A stretch of 64,000 bases of DNA from JAXGZG01 sp040771825 (GCA_040771825.1 JAXGZG010000005.1:186001-250000); one strand, 5' to 3'. Shown: positions 7,822 to 16,361, numbered from the stretch's first letter. Notes: generated from the sequence alone by a model not told the origin. Translations and numbers: made by a program.

Positions 7822-9387
7822 CTAGACAGGCATGTTCCCGTGCTTTCTGGGTGGAGTCTCGGTTTTCTTTGTAACCAGCAGTTCAAGAGCGCCAATGACC
7901 CTAGGCCTTATCTCCTGAGGATCGATGACGTCGTCGATGAAGCCCCTGCTAGCGGCGACGTACGGGTTGGCAAACACGCTTCTGAACTCCTGAATCTTCT
8001 CTTTGCGCTTTTCTTCAGGGTTGTCAGCCTTTGCGATCTCGTCCCTGAATACAACGTTGGCCGCGCCTTCCGGCCCCATGACAGCTATCTCCGCAGTGGG
8101 GAACGCGAACACCATGTCAGCTCCCAAGTGCCTGGCACACATGGCAAGATACGCTCCACCGTAAGACTTTCTAGTGATAACAGTGATCTTGGGAACGGTG
8201 GCCTCTGAGTAGGCATACAGGAGTTTTGCGCCGTGCCTGATGATGCCGCCGTACTCTTGGTCGACTCCGGGCAGGTAGCCGGGGACGTCGGTCAAGGTGA
8301 CCAAGGGAATGTTGAAAGCGTCAGAGAACCTAATGAACCTTGAGGCTTTATCCGACGCATTAATATCCAAGCAGCCTGCCTTCACGTTTGGCTGGTTGGC
8401 GATGATCCCAATGGACCTGCCATTTAGGCGGGCGAACCCGGTTATGATATTCTGGGCGTAATCTCGAAGCACCTCAAGAAACTCGCCGTTATCCACCATA
8501 GAGTAGATTACTTCGCGCATATCGTAGCTTTTGTTCTGTTCGGCCGGGACAATCTCCCTGAGTTCTGGAGTGAGCCTCGCCGGATCATCGGTGGGATCGA
8601 AGTAAGGGGGATCCTCCTGATTGTTAGACGGCAGGAAGCTTAGGAGCCCCCTAAGCATCTCCACACAGGTTTCCTCATCAGGCGCCACGAAATGGGCGTT
8701 TCCGCTGATTTGGCTATGTACTCCTGCGCCTCCTAGTTGATCCACTGAGACTTCCTCGCCCGTCACCGCTTTGATGACCTGAGGACCGGTGATGAACATG
8801 TTTGAAATGCCTTGGACCATGAAGACAAAGTCAGTAAGCGCGGGGGAGTACACTGCGCCGCCGGCGCAAGGCCCTAGAATGACCGATATCTGGGGGATAA
8901 CTCCTGAGTTCTGCACGTTTCTGAAGAAGATGTCTCCGTAACCTCGCAGGGCGTCTACACCTTCCTGGATTCTGGCGCCGCCTGAGTCATTGAGGGAGAC
9001 GAAGGGGATACCTACTTTGGCGGATAACTCCATGGCCTTGACGATCTTGGCTGCGTGCATTTCTCCTAAAGAGCCGCCTATTACGGTGAAGTCCTGTGAA
9101 GCCACACACACTGCTCTTCCGTTTACCAGGCCGTATCCGGTGACTACACCTTCTCCGGGAGCCTGTACTTTCTCCATCCCAAACTCTTTGGCACGGTGAG
9201 TCACGAAAGCGTCGATCTCCACAAACGTACCTGGGTCGAAAAGGGCGGCTATCCTTTCGCGGGCAGTCCATTTTCCCGCTTTGTGCTGGCGTTCGATTCT
9301 TGCCGAGCCACCACCCTGTTCGATAGTTTCCCGGCGTTTCGCTAAGTCCCTGAGCTTCTCCTCAAACTGCGACAACGATTCGGCCAA
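7822..9387 (-). CDS. mmdA: Methylmalonyl-CoA decarboxylase alpha subunit (carboxyltransferase)
   Basis: A 521-residue acyl-CoA carboxyltransferase. It transfers CO2 from (S)-methylmalonyl-CoA to biotin on MmdC, giving propionyl-CoA. Two crotonase-like halves are visible. The N-terminal half has the acyl-CoA/oxyanion motifs SLNDSGGARIQEG and GPCAGGAVYSPALTDF; the C-terminal half has DVPGYLPGVDQE, ITRKSYGGAYLAM and the GPEGAANVVF segment. It is also close to propionyl-CoA carboxylase beta chains; the sodium-pump genes in the same operon decide for the decarboxylase. The start is TTG at 9387, with GGAGGTGA five bases upstream. It is the first gene of the six-gene operon. Confidence 0.95.
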   Translation of the reverse strand: MAESLSQFEEKLRDLAKRRETIEQGGGSARIERQHKAGKWTARERIAALFDPGTFVEIDAFVTHRAKEFGMEKVQAPGEGVVTGYGLVNGRAVCVASQDFTVIGGSLGEMHAAKIVKAMELSAKVGIPFVSLNDSGGARIQEGVDALRGYGDIFFRNVQNSGVIPQISVILGPCAGGAVYSPALTDFVFMVQGISNMFITGPQVIKAVTGEEVSVDQLGGAGVHSQISGNAHFVAPDEETCVEMLRGLLSFLPSNNQEDPPYFDPTDDPARLTPELREIVPAEQNKSYDMREVIYSMVDNGEFLEVLRDYAQNIITGFARLNGRSIGIIANQPNVKAGCLDINASDKASRFIRFSDAFNIPLVTLTDVPGYLPGVDQEYGGIIRHGAKLLYAYSEATVPKITVITRKSYGGAYLAMCARHLGADMVFAFPTAEIAVMGPEGAANVVFRDEIAKADNPEEKRKEKIQEFRSVFANPYVAASRGFIDDVIDPQEIRPRVIGALELLVTKKTETPPRKHGNMPV

Positions 9388-9407
9388 CTATGTCACCTCC
9401 GGGAGGA

Positions 9408-9436
9408 ATTATAGACCATTATGGGCTTTGGACCAA
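9408..9436 (-). promoter_or_regulatory. Candidate sigma-A promoter of the mmd operon
   Basis: Reading the minus strand, TTGGTC (9436-9431) and a perfect TATAAT (9413-9408) are separated by 17 bases. Transcription would begin just before the GGAGGTGA ribosome binding site of mmdA, giving a very short leader of roughly 15 bases. The -35 match is only partial. Confidence 0.5.
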
Positions 9437-9591
9437 CCAATCTGCACATCACTTCCTCACCCAGACTAGCATAACACGAAGTGTCCATCCATGGAACAAC
9501 AAAAGCGATTGTAATCCCGTCACACACCCTGCTTAATGCGTCGCTTATGGACCCCTCTGCTGAGCCAATCTGACAACTCCGCGTATCACCG

Positions 9592-10224
9592 TCACAGGTA
9601 GAAAGAGAGTTCCTGAAGCTGGAGCGTTACATCAGCGTTGTGGACCCGGACATCGGGCGGAACCTTCACCTTAGTAGGGGCAAAGTTGAGGAATCCGCGG
9701 ATTCCGCACGCCACAGCAGAGTCAACCACTTCCTGAGCAGCTAGAGCAGGAACAGTTATGATGCCTATCCTGATCTCGCTGGACTGGACAAGTCTAGGAA
9801 GCCCTGATAAAGGGTTGATGACAAGACCCTCAAGTTTGCTTCCGATCTTCCGCTTGTCCTCATCGAACAGCGCCCTGATGGTGAACCTGTAACTTGGGTC
9901 GTATCGCTTTCTGACAGATAGAAACCTAACCAGCGCCGTACCCAGTTCCCCTACTCCGAACACTGCCATAGCCATCTCTCGATCAGCCCCAAGGATCTTG
10001 GTCAACTCATCCAGGAGGCCCCTAACCGGGTACCCGACGCCCTGTTTTCCGAACTCACCGAACAGCGCTAGGTCCTTTCTTACCTGAGCGCTGTTAACGG
10101 CAGACAGTTCCCCCAGGTCTGCGCTGGATATGAAGTCACTGGGCCCTGCTTGCATCTCCTTGAGAATTCGCAGATACCCAACCAACCGGCGTATAACGAC
10201 GTCGGGAATCCTATTCCGTATCAC
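9592..10224 (-). CDS. rex: Redox-sensing transcriptional repressor Rex
   Basis: A 210-residue Rex protein. The N-terminal winged helix has the conserved signature SAQVRKDLALFGEFGKQGVGY (split here as SAQVRKDLALFG and EFGKQGVGY). It is followed by a Rossmann fold with FGVGELGTAL as the NADH-binding turn and the usual C-terminal domain-swapped helix (LQELSFYL). Rex binds DNA when NADH/NAD+ is low and represses fermentative and electron-transfer genes. The start is GTG, with a strong AAAGGAGGTGA seven bases upstream. It lies immediately upstream of the mmd operon in the same orientation, so that operon is a candidate target, although no clear Rex palindrome (TTGTGAA-type) was found in the 204-base gap. 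Confidence 0.96.
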   Translation of the reverse strand: MIRNRIPDVVIRRLVGYLRILKEMQAGPSDFISSADLGELSAVNSAQVRKDLALFGEFGKQGVGYPVRGLLDELTKILGADREMAMAVFGVGELGTALVRFLSVRKRYDPSYRFTIRALFDEDKRKIGSKLEGLVINPLSGLPRLVQSSEIRIGIITVPALAAQEVVDSAVACGIRGFLNFAPTKVKVPPDVRVHNADVTLQLQELSFYL

Positions 10225-10284
10225 TGGCTCACCTCCTTTACCGTCATTTTACAGCCCATATCGACCGGCGTCTCGTTGGGCCTC

Positions 10285-10812
10285 TCACCGCCCTGAAATG
10301 CGGCTGAAAGCCAATACCCTCATGCCAAGGAAGCCCACGAATACGCCGGTAGGAATGGCGAAAAGCAGCAAGTACGGGAGATAGAAAAGAATCCCCGCCG
10401 TTCTAAGCAGAAGCGCAGCCGTGAGAAGTTGGGCCAAGTTATGAGTGAAAGCCCCGATGACGCTTACCCCTACGACGCTTATGTGCCCGCCAAGTAGCCT
10501 CCACACGAGGCTCATCACTAGAGTCGATGCCAAAGCCCCAGAAGTACCAATATAGTAACCGGTGCTCAGGAAAGTACCTGTAATCAGACTGCCTAGAAGC
10601 GTCCTCAGGAAGCTTATTGCTAAGGCGTGCCTTAAGCCCAAGGTGACTACTGCGTAGAGTGCCACGATATTAGCAAGTCCCAGCTTGGCGCCTGGGACCA
10701 CATATGGTACAGGTATCAGAGCCTCTACAGCGTGAAGAACGCTGGCCAGGGACACCATAATGGCTATTCTGGCCATGGTTTGAGCCCGGCTCACGGTAAG
10801 TGACTCCACCAC
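10285..10812 (-). CDS. Gx-transporter / heptaprenyl-diphosphate-synthase component I-like membrane protein
   Basis: A 175-residue membrane protein with about five spans. It shows the family pattern GAKLGLANIVALYA followed by LRTLLGSLITG. These proteins are usually annotated as Gx transporters or heptaprenyl diphosphate synthase component I; they resemble small S-component-type transporters, and the true substrate is unknown. The gene begins two bases after the lgt stop, so lgt, this gene and perhaps rex form one transcription unit. The name HepS-like should not be taken to imply prenyl synthesis. Confidence 0.8.
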   Translation of the reverse strand: MVESLTVSRAQTMARIAIMVSLASVLHAVEALIPVPYVVPGAKLGLANIVALYAVVTLGLRHALAISFLRTLLGSLITGTFLSTGYYIGTSGALASTLVMSLVWRLLGGHISVVGVSVIGAFTHNLAQLLTAALLLRTAGILFYLPYLLLFAIPTGVFVGFLGMRVLAFSRISGR

Positions 10813-10814
10813 CT

Positions 10815-11567
10815 CTACTCTCCTTGAGGAGCGCCGCTCCTAGACTTCGATTTCCCGTAGGACACAAGGGCAAGAGCCGCCGCCAAAGCGACCAAGGAAG
10901 TCCATTGTCCATAGCTCAGTCCGGACAGGTAGGAATCGTTGTCCCGGAAAAACTCCAAGAAGAAGCGCATACCCGAGTATCCGGCGACATAAGTCCAGAA
11001 GGCAATGCCCGGCGCCCGAGCCTTGGCAGACACTCTGAGTATAACCCCTACCAGCGCGAAATTGGCTAGACTCTCGTATATTTGGTACGGATGCCGGAGC
11101 CCCGGGGCAAATCTGGTATAAAACCCCCACACTCCCGAAGTTTCTATACCGTAGCAACAACCAGACAAGAAACAGCCGATCCGCCCAATGGCCTGACCAA
11201 GAGCCACTGAAGGTGCTAGAAGATCAGCCAAGTCCAGAAACCTGGCCTCTTTGGACCGGGCATAAGCGGCCAAAGCAATAGCGCCGCCCACTAGGACACC
11301 GTGGATAGACAAACCGCCATTGCGGGTATCAAGGACGCTCCTCCAGTCCTGATAGTACCAGGTGTTCATCACCACGTGAAAGAGCCTCCCTCCTACCATC
11401 CCACCGGCCAGGAGCAGGAGAAACAGCCCGAACATAGAGTCAGGGTCTATTCCCTTTGCCTCGGCTCTTTTGGTTGCAAGCCAGACGCCCGCTACAAACC
11501 CTATCCCTATCATGAGGCCATAAGAAAAGAACTCTATATTTCCCAATCGAAAAAGCACAGGATGCAT
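10815..11567 (-). CDS. lgt: Prolipoprotein diacylglyceryl transferase
   Basis: Lgt transfers diacylglycerol from phosphatidylglycerol to the lipobox cysteine of preprolipoproteins at the membrane. About 250 residues with seven membrane spans. The signature is present (GRIGCFLSGCCYG with an upstream Gln/Gly pair), as are NGGLSIHGVLVGG with the important His and the later family region HPYQIYES. The ATG at 11567 is chosen because GCGGTGA lies six bases upstream; a TTG two codons earlier is the alternative. Lgt fits the lipobox-bearing protein encoded at 13008-15602. Confidence 0.96.
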   Translation of the reverse strand: MHPVLFRLGNIEFFSYGLMIGIGFVAGVWLATKRAEAKGIDPDSMFGLFLLLLAGGMVGGRLFHVVMNTWYYQDWRSVLDTRNGGLSIHGVLVGGAIALAAYARSKEARFLDLADLLAPSVALGQAIGRIGCFLSGCCYGIETSGVWGFYTRFAPGLRHPYQIYESLANFALVGVILRVSAKARAPGIAFWTYVAGYSGMRFFLEFFRDNDSYLSGLSYGQWTSLVALAAALALVSYGKSKSRSGAPQGE

Positions 11568-11651
11568 AGGCAATCACCGCTTCAATCATAACACGGCTGA
11601 ATAATCGCATACCAGTAAATGCATCATAGGAGACATAGGAGGTTTTGCCAA

Positions 11652-12068
11652 TTGTCTCCAGGACGTGTTCTAGCCCTCATCCTATTGGGGGTATGCCTCG
11701 GTGTCGGCCTCACGGTGGGAGCGGTGTTCGGCGTTAGGCAGTACTCGCCGAGTCTTTGGGCCAAGGCTGTTACCTATCTAGCCGGCCTTCCTCTCTACGC
11801 GGAGCCGGGCACGTCTGGCATGGCCAACATCGACTTGTCGCTAGTGAAGGCAATGGTTCAGGAGATCCTCGCTTCGGACCAAGGAAAAGCCGTGGTATCG
11901 GAACTCATAAGCAGTCAGTCTCAAGAGACATTCCAGGCATTTTTCGACGAGGCCATTCAATCGCCAGAATTCAGAAGCGCGCTATCAGAGACCCTAGATA
12001 CTTTTCTAAAGAGCCCTGAAGGCAAGGATCTCATAAGGCGGGTCGCTCGAGACGCCATGAACCCATAG
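11652..12068 (+). CDS. Small membrane-anchored protein of unknown function (faintly GerD-like)
   Basis: A 138-residue protein with one N-terminal hydrophobic segment (about residues 3-28, LALILLGVCLGVGLTVGAVF) and a soluble, helical remainder with repeated short blocks (ILASDQGKAVV, AIQSPEFRSALSET, FLKSPEGKDLIRR). This block pattern recalls the spore germination lipoprotein GerD, but there is no properly placed lipobox cysteine, so the likeness is only suggestive. The start is TTG at 11652, because AGGAGG ends nine bases upstream; an ATG at 11619 lacks a ribosome binding site. It is divergent from lgt and convergent, by 12 bases, with the ABC ATPase gene. Confidence 0.6.
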   Translation: MSPGRVLALILLGVCLGVGLTVGAVFGVRQYSPSLWAKAVTYLAGLPLYAEPGTSGMANIDLSLVKAMVQEILASDQGKAVVSELISSQSQETFQAFFDEAIQSPEFRSALSETLDTFLKSPEGKDLIRRVARDAMNP

Positions 12069-12080
12069 GCCAAGACCCGG

Positions 12081-12854
12081 TCAAAGCAGGAGAGCCGGAA
12101 TGGCCCCGTCACCTGCGGCGGCATTGGCGACTTCAGGATGCGGCATCTCTGCCAACACATCTCTGGCGTCCAGCCGGTTTTTCACCGGGACGTCAGACAC
12201 TACTCGCCCATCTCTCATGGACACAATCCGCTCTGCGTGTCTCGCGATGTCGGGATCGTGAGTGACCAAGATGAGGGTGATGCCCCTTACGTGGAGATCC
12301 TGAAATATGGCCATGACCTCTTCGCCGGAACGTGAGTCGAGGTTTCCGGTTGGTTCGTCAGCCAGAATGATCTTGGGATCGCCGACAATGGCTCTGGCGA
12401 TCGCCACCCTCTGTTGCTCGCCTCCAGACAGTTCGTTGGGACGGTGCTTCATCCTGTCCGAGAGTCCTACCGACTCTAAGGCAGCCTTGGCCGTTTCCCG
12501 TCTTTGATGGGCGCCCATCCCCCTGTAGATAAGGGGTAGTTCCACGTTTGAGAGAGCATCAGCCCGGGCCAGAAGGTTGAAAACCTGAAAGATGAACCCA
12601 ATGGATCTGTTTCTGATCAGCGCCAGCTCGTTGTCCGACTTCTTGCTTACGTCCGCCCCATCAAGCAGGTATGTACCTGCGGTAGGACGGTCCAGACAAC
12701 CCAGAATGTTCATAAGGGTCGATTTCCCAGAGCCGGAAGGTCCCATTATGCAGCTAAACTGCCCTGCGGGGAACTCTAGATCCACGCCTTGCAGGGCGGG
12801 AACGCTTACCTTGCCCATGCTATAGTTCTTCATGAGCCCCGATACCTTTATCAC
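12081..12854 (-). CDS. LolD/MacB-family ABC transporter ATPase
   Basis: A 257-residue ATPase. Walker A is GPSGSGKST, followed by MNILGCLDRPTAG, then the Q-loop FIFQVFNLL, signature LSGGEQQR, Walker B ILADEPTGNLDS and the H-loop VTHDPDIA; these mark the LolD/FtsE/MacB family. Such ATPases energise FtsX-type permeases. No permease is adjacent. The upstream genes encode a large lipoprotein and an anchored protein, while the two orphan FtsX-type permeases lie at 1.4-4.2 kb. The GTG start at 12854 has GAGGTGAGG upstream; the frame extends 30 codons further without a ribosome binding site. The C-terminal tail of about 35 residues after the core is unusual and Ala-rich. Confidence 0.88.
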   Translation of the reverse strand: MIKVSGLMKNYSMGKVSVPALQGVDLEFPAGQFSCIMGPSGSGKSTLMNILGCLDRPTAGTYLLDGADVSKKSDNELALIRNRSIGFIFQVFNLLARADALSNVELPLIYRGMGAHQRRETAKAALESVGLSDRMKHRPNELSGGEQQRVAIARAIVGDPKIILADEPTGNLDSRSGEEVMAIFQDLHVRGITLILVTHDPDIARHAERIVSMRDGRVVSDVPVKNRLDARDVLAEMPHPEVANAAAGDGAIPALLL

Positions 12855-13007
12855 TAGCCTCACCTCGTAGCTATGGTCGATCCGCAGGCTCTCAAAGCCG
12901 GGGAGGCGCGGGCGTCTCGCATCCCATAGCCGCCCCGGCATCACAAACGTGTAGACGCAGTCCCTCAGAATACAGTTCCGTTGGGGACGCCTTTCTTGAA
13001 AGAAACC

Positions 13008-15602
13008 TCAATAGGTGACGCCAGTTGTCAGAACCGTCACTGGTACCGTAGTCAAATAGGTGTTCTTCACCGTAATCACCCTATCCTCTAGTTGATACTC
13101 CAATTGGGCGGTCACCGCACAACTCACCGAGAAATCTCCGGCGCGTTCCCACAAGACCAGAAACCTTTCGCCTGGATCGTAGGTTGTGCCAATTAGTTGG
13201 ACCTCGGACAATAGATCCATTTGTGTACCCGCGCGGTATTCGGCCGGCTTGCCCGTAATCCATTTCTGGGGCCCTTCCAAGACCAAATCTAAGGGCTGTC
13301 TTCGAATGCTAAGGCATTGGAAAAGCCACACCCGGTCGTGTTCAGTGGCAGTTATGTCCCAGGTCTTAGCCAAGATCTCCTTGCCGTTGTTGTCATAGGA
13401 AATGGCATTGACCCGGTAGTCACCTGGTTTCCGAAATTCGTGCTCCAGACACAATTCTGGTTCGTCCTCGATGACTTTCCTATCGCCGTCGCCGAAATCC
13501 AAAGTCCAGAGTCGGTGGTAGGTCTCTTTGGGCTCTTTGAGGGTGGTGCGTTTGGTTCTGTATACCGCCCTGATAAGGGGAATGTCAGGCAAAGCGGGGT
13601 TTCCGGTGCCGTCTGTGGTCCCCGTGCTAGGTTTGCCGCCCGAGCTGCCCGACGAACCTGTACCGCCTGTCCCGGCGCTGCCTGTTCCAGCGGTGCCTGT
13701 CCCGGCGCTGCCTGTTCCAGCGCCGCCCGCTCCCTGCGAACCGCCCAATCCTCTCACTTTTGCCTGCTGAGTAGTCTCCGTGGCGAATGCCGAGTCTACC
13801 CTCCCTCCCGAAATGATAGGATTGACGGGTTCCTTGCGCACAAGCCTGATCCCGACCCTTTCGCTGCCGAGAGATAGGCGTACGTGGAAAGTTCCCCCTC
13901 TAGCCTGATTGGTCAAGGTTTCCAGAAGGTCTCCATCTTCCACCCAGATCCAGTGTGCCCAACCCGGTGGAGGCTCCGGAAGAGCGAATTCCAGAGCCGT
14001 CACTCCGTCCTCGGCATCCACATACGACGGCGCCCATGAAGAGATCTTCAGGTTCTCTTGGGGCTGCCCCTCTTGGATCTGAAGCGAGGTGGTCATCAAG
14101 TCCTGACCGCCAAGAATCGATAGCACGTATTCATGGACGGTTTTTTGGCCCATAAGCCCGTTGTGAGAAGTGCCAAAGACCCCCGAAAACACCTTGACAA
14201 CATCCTTTGGCCCCACAGGGGCTATGGCAGAATCCACCTCGCAGTAAAGATCGTTTGGAGCGATCTGGGGCCAAGCCAGTGACCAAAGGTTTGGATACCT
14301 TCCGACTATGGTAACGTACCTAGTGACCCTGTCCTGGGATAGATCCAATGAGACTTGGTTGATATCGGCCAGATAGAGATTGGCAGGCACCCGCACGAAC
14401 CTATCTTTCAACGAGGAACCCAGGTTTACCACCATGTCTTCTCTGATCAGGCGCCTCAAAAACGGAGCGTCTTTGCCTTCGGGAAATCCTGCATAAACCA
14501 AGACACCGTCTGAGATGGCCTTTTCGGCCTGGGATTTTATGGTGATCAAAGCCTTGCCCGCATAGTGAGACAGAAGGCGCTGACCGTAGTGGAGCAAGGC
14601 GTCTCTCCAGTCCACGGGCACGTACATCTCCTGAAATAGGGACTCCAAAAGGCTTCCTCGGGACGCGGTGCGCATGACGTAAAGGTTTTTGGCCACGTCC
14701 ATGGAGAGGATCTCGTAGTAAGCACAGGATAAATCCTCTCCTGGCAGCGGCATCCGACCGTCGCCAGGAATCGTGTCAATTCCCCGGAGAAGAGGCGGAT
14801 CCACCCCCTTTACCACAGCTTTCTGCCATAGTTGGGGAAACGAATGGGCAACCCAACCCGCAAAAGTCTCTTTGGGCGATTGCGCGGGGACGTAAGGCAT
14901 GGATAGGTGCCGCACGGCCACGTATTGAGCGTACAATGGCTCGTATATGTCTTGCGCTCTCCGGCATATCCACGCATTCTCGTTTTCCCAAGGCTCGGTC
15001 GGGGCAGTCAGAAGATCCCGCTGCAAAGCCCAAGTCTCAACAGGTCCATAGGCAAAAGGAATGAACCGGGCACCGCGAGTAGCCCTTTCCAGCATTGCCT
15101 CCTGCTCTACGATTTCTGCCAAAGCCTTTATGAACTCTGCCACGAAGGTTCCTCTATTGGGTGCGCTGACCATTATCAGATTCCGAATCGACCCCGCCCC
15201 AATAAACCCCCACTCCAAGGCATATCTCAACAATAGACCCGAGGTTCCGTAGGCTATCACATCGATCTCCCGGGTTCCCGCCGTGACCATTGCCCTGCCC
15301 ACCATGTCTTTAAGAACCTCTCCGCCACTGGACAGATCGTAATACGGTTCGTTAGGGGAACTCTTGAATAGGTCAACTCCTTCGCGATAACCGGCTTGGA
15401 CAAGGCGACTTAGAAGCCCTGAGGTCTCCCAAACAGTTACTCCGGCTCCAGGCTCATCTACTAGGAGAACCGGGATGCGCGACCCCTCATAGCCCGGACT
15501 AGGTGAAGCCCGAGAGAACCCCGCGCCAACGCAAGAGGCAATCACGGTGCCTGCCAGGCACAGAAGGACGACGGCTTTGCCTTTTCCAGACAGAAACTCC
15601 AT
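13008..15602 (-). CDS. Large lipase-like lipoprotein with PKD-type domain (catalytic Ser apparently lost)
   Basis: An 864-residue surface protein. The N-terminus is a signal peptide ending in a lipobox-like IASC (about residues 22-25), so Lgt may lipidate it. Next comes an alpha/beta-hydrolase-like region (about 45-180) with IDVIAYGTSGLLLRYAL, which aligns to the nucleophile elbow GHSMGGL of lipases but has Gly where the Ser should be, and SAPNRGTF, like the GTPxRG loop. A long middle region follows, then a Gly/Thr/Ser/Ala-rich linker, then a PKD-like domain (LDFGDGD, then HEFRKPGDYRVNAIS) and a C-terminal beta-rich part. The ATG at 15602 shares its A with the TGA of the upstream gene. A 26-codon open extension upstream is unlikely to be translated. 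A structural or binding role rather than hydrolysis is inferred. Confidence 0.7.
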   Translation of the reverse strand: MEFLSGKGKAVVLLCLAGTVIASCVGAGFSRASPSPGYEGSRIPVLLVDEPGAGVTVWETSGLLSRLVQAGYREGVDLFKSSPNEPYYDLSSGGEVLKDMVGRAMVTAGTREIDVIAYGTSGLLLRYALEWGFIGAGSIRNLIMVSAPNRGTFVAEFIKALAEIVEQEAMLERATRGARFIPFAYGPVETWALQRDLLTAPTEPWENENAWICRRAQDIYEPLYAQYVAVRHLSMPYVPAQSPKETFAGWVAHSFPQLWQKAVVKGVDPPLLRGIDTIPGDGRMPLPGEDLSCAYYEILSMDVAKNLYVMRTASRGSLLESLFQEMYVPVDWRDALLHYGQRLLSHYAGKALITIKSQAEKAISDGVLVYAGFPEGKDAPFLRRLIREDMVVNLGSSLKDRFVRVPANLYLADINQVSLDLSQDRVTRYVTIVGRYPNLWSLAWPQIAPNDLYCEVDSAIAPVGPKDVVKVFSGVFGTSHNGLMGQKTVHEYVLSILGGQDLMTTSLQIQEGQPQENLKISSWAPSYVDAEDGVTALEFALPEPPPGWAHWIWVEDGDLLETLTNQARGGTFHVRLSLGSERVGIRLVRKEPVNPIISGGRVDSAFATETTQQAKVRGLGGSQGAGGAGTGSAGTGTAGTGSAGTGGTGSSGSSGGKPSTGTTDGTGNPALPDIPLIRAVYRTKRTTLKEPKETYHRLWTLDFGDGDRKVIEDEPELCLEHEFRKPGDYRVNAISYDNNGKEILAKTWDITATEHDRVWLFQCLSIRRQPLDLVLEGPQKWITGKPAEYRAGTQMDLLSEVQLIGTTYDPGERFLVLWERAGDFSVSCAVTAQLEYQLEDRVITVKNTYLTTVPVTVLTTGVTY
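13665..13722. repeat. Perfect 28-base tandem direct repeat in the Gly/Thr-rich linker
   Basis: The same 28 bases occur at 13665-13692 and 13695-13722 (30-base period), inside a longer imperfect tract encoding (GTGSAGTGTA)-type repeats. The linker joins the middle region of the lipase-like lipoprotein to its PKD-like domain. Its repeat number is likely to vary between strains by slippage. Confidence 0.8.
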
Positions 15603-16324
15603 CAAGGCACCACACCCACCCTCACCGAGCCCTTTGGCCACAGACCGAAGTTGGCGATCGCCAGCCGCGTGGCCGGCCATTCGTTTTCATAGGCTTCGTT
15701 TAGTCTAGTACTCCAGTCTTGAGGGTCAACTTCGACAATCCCTAGGGGAGTCCGCAAGACCAGTTCAGCCCAGGACTCACCGGGAGCCAGGATGATTTCC
15801 CTCTCCCCATAGACCAAATGCACCGTGCCGCTAGAAGTGGTCTTCTTCACCTTCAAGTTGGCTCTCAAGACTCGGGCGGAGTTATCTACGATCTCCACTT
15901 CCCGGGCCTCCCAATCCCGAGTCTCCACCGACAGAGGGGCAAGAAGCGCCACGCTGTTCCTACCTGTTCTGGAGAACCTCAAGTCATCGGCAAACTCAAC
16001 TCCCTGCGAGACAGCGCTGTAATATACCACCAAGGACACGCCGGCAAGGCTTACTTTGGAAGGAATCTCGAGCACCTTGTCGGCAGGGTCAAAGTAGGCC
16101 TGGGGAGCCCTATCCCAAAAGAGAGGCCACGACAGCAGCGCCGATGTGGAAGACTCTTCAACGGTCAAAAACACGAAACTACCCCTAAAAGGGACCACGT
16201 AGACCGCCACAAGACACACCAACATGACCACGGCAGCGGCAGCCACACCGGCGACAACTAGGTGCACGCCCGTGCGCCTAGGGACGAAAGACGGGTTGCC
16301 GGCCAAGGCTAGCCGGTCCCTCAT
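15602..16324 (-). CDS. Membrane-anchored protein of unknown function
   Basis: A 240-residue protein with one strong N-terminal membrane span (about residues 20-45, Val/Ala-rich, ending VAVYVVPF) and an extracytoplasmic part rich in predicted beta strands (for example KVLEIPSKVSLAGVSLVVYY and GEREIILAPGESWAELVL). No family was recognised. The ATG at 16324 is preceded by AAAGGGGTGTGG; an upstream in-frame start at 16360 is possible. Its stop overlaps the start of the lipase-like lipoprotein by one base (TGATG), so the two are translationally coupled and probably work together outside the membrane. The LolD-like ATPase gene follows further downstream on the same strand. Confidence 0.7.
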   Translation of the reverse strand: MRDRLALAGNPSFVPRRTGVHLVVAGVAAAAVVMLVCLVAVYVVPFRGSFVFLTVEESSTSALLSWPLFWDRAPQAYFDPADKVLEIPSKVSLAGVSLVVYYSAVSQGVEFADDLRFSRTGRNSVALLAPLSVETRDWEAREVEIVDNSARVLRANLKVKKTTSSGTVHLVYGEREIILAPGESWAELVLRTPLGIVEVDPQDWSTRLNEAYENEWPATRLAIANFGLWPKGSVRVGVVP

Positions 16325-16361
16325 GATTCCACACCCCTTTCTGGTGCTGGGACCAAGCAAA

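Noticed and set aside
7822..9387. Propionyl- or acetyl-CoA carboxylase beta chain
   Set aside because: No biotin carboxylase gene is present, while the Na+-pump subunit, OadG-like subunit and biotin carrier are in the same operon.
9388..9591. Rex operator between rex and mmdA
   Set aside because: No palindrome close to TTGTGAA-n4-TTCACAA could be seen; only short unrelated AT-rich patches.
13665..13735. Start of a CRISPR or mobile repeat
   Set aside because: The repeats are in-frame, code for a Gly/Thr/Ala linker, and lack unique spacers.
15603..15680. Longer N-terminus of the lipase-like protein
   Set aside because: It overlaps the preceding gene and would hide the signal peptide; the ATG overlapping the TGA gives a normal signal sequence and lipobox.
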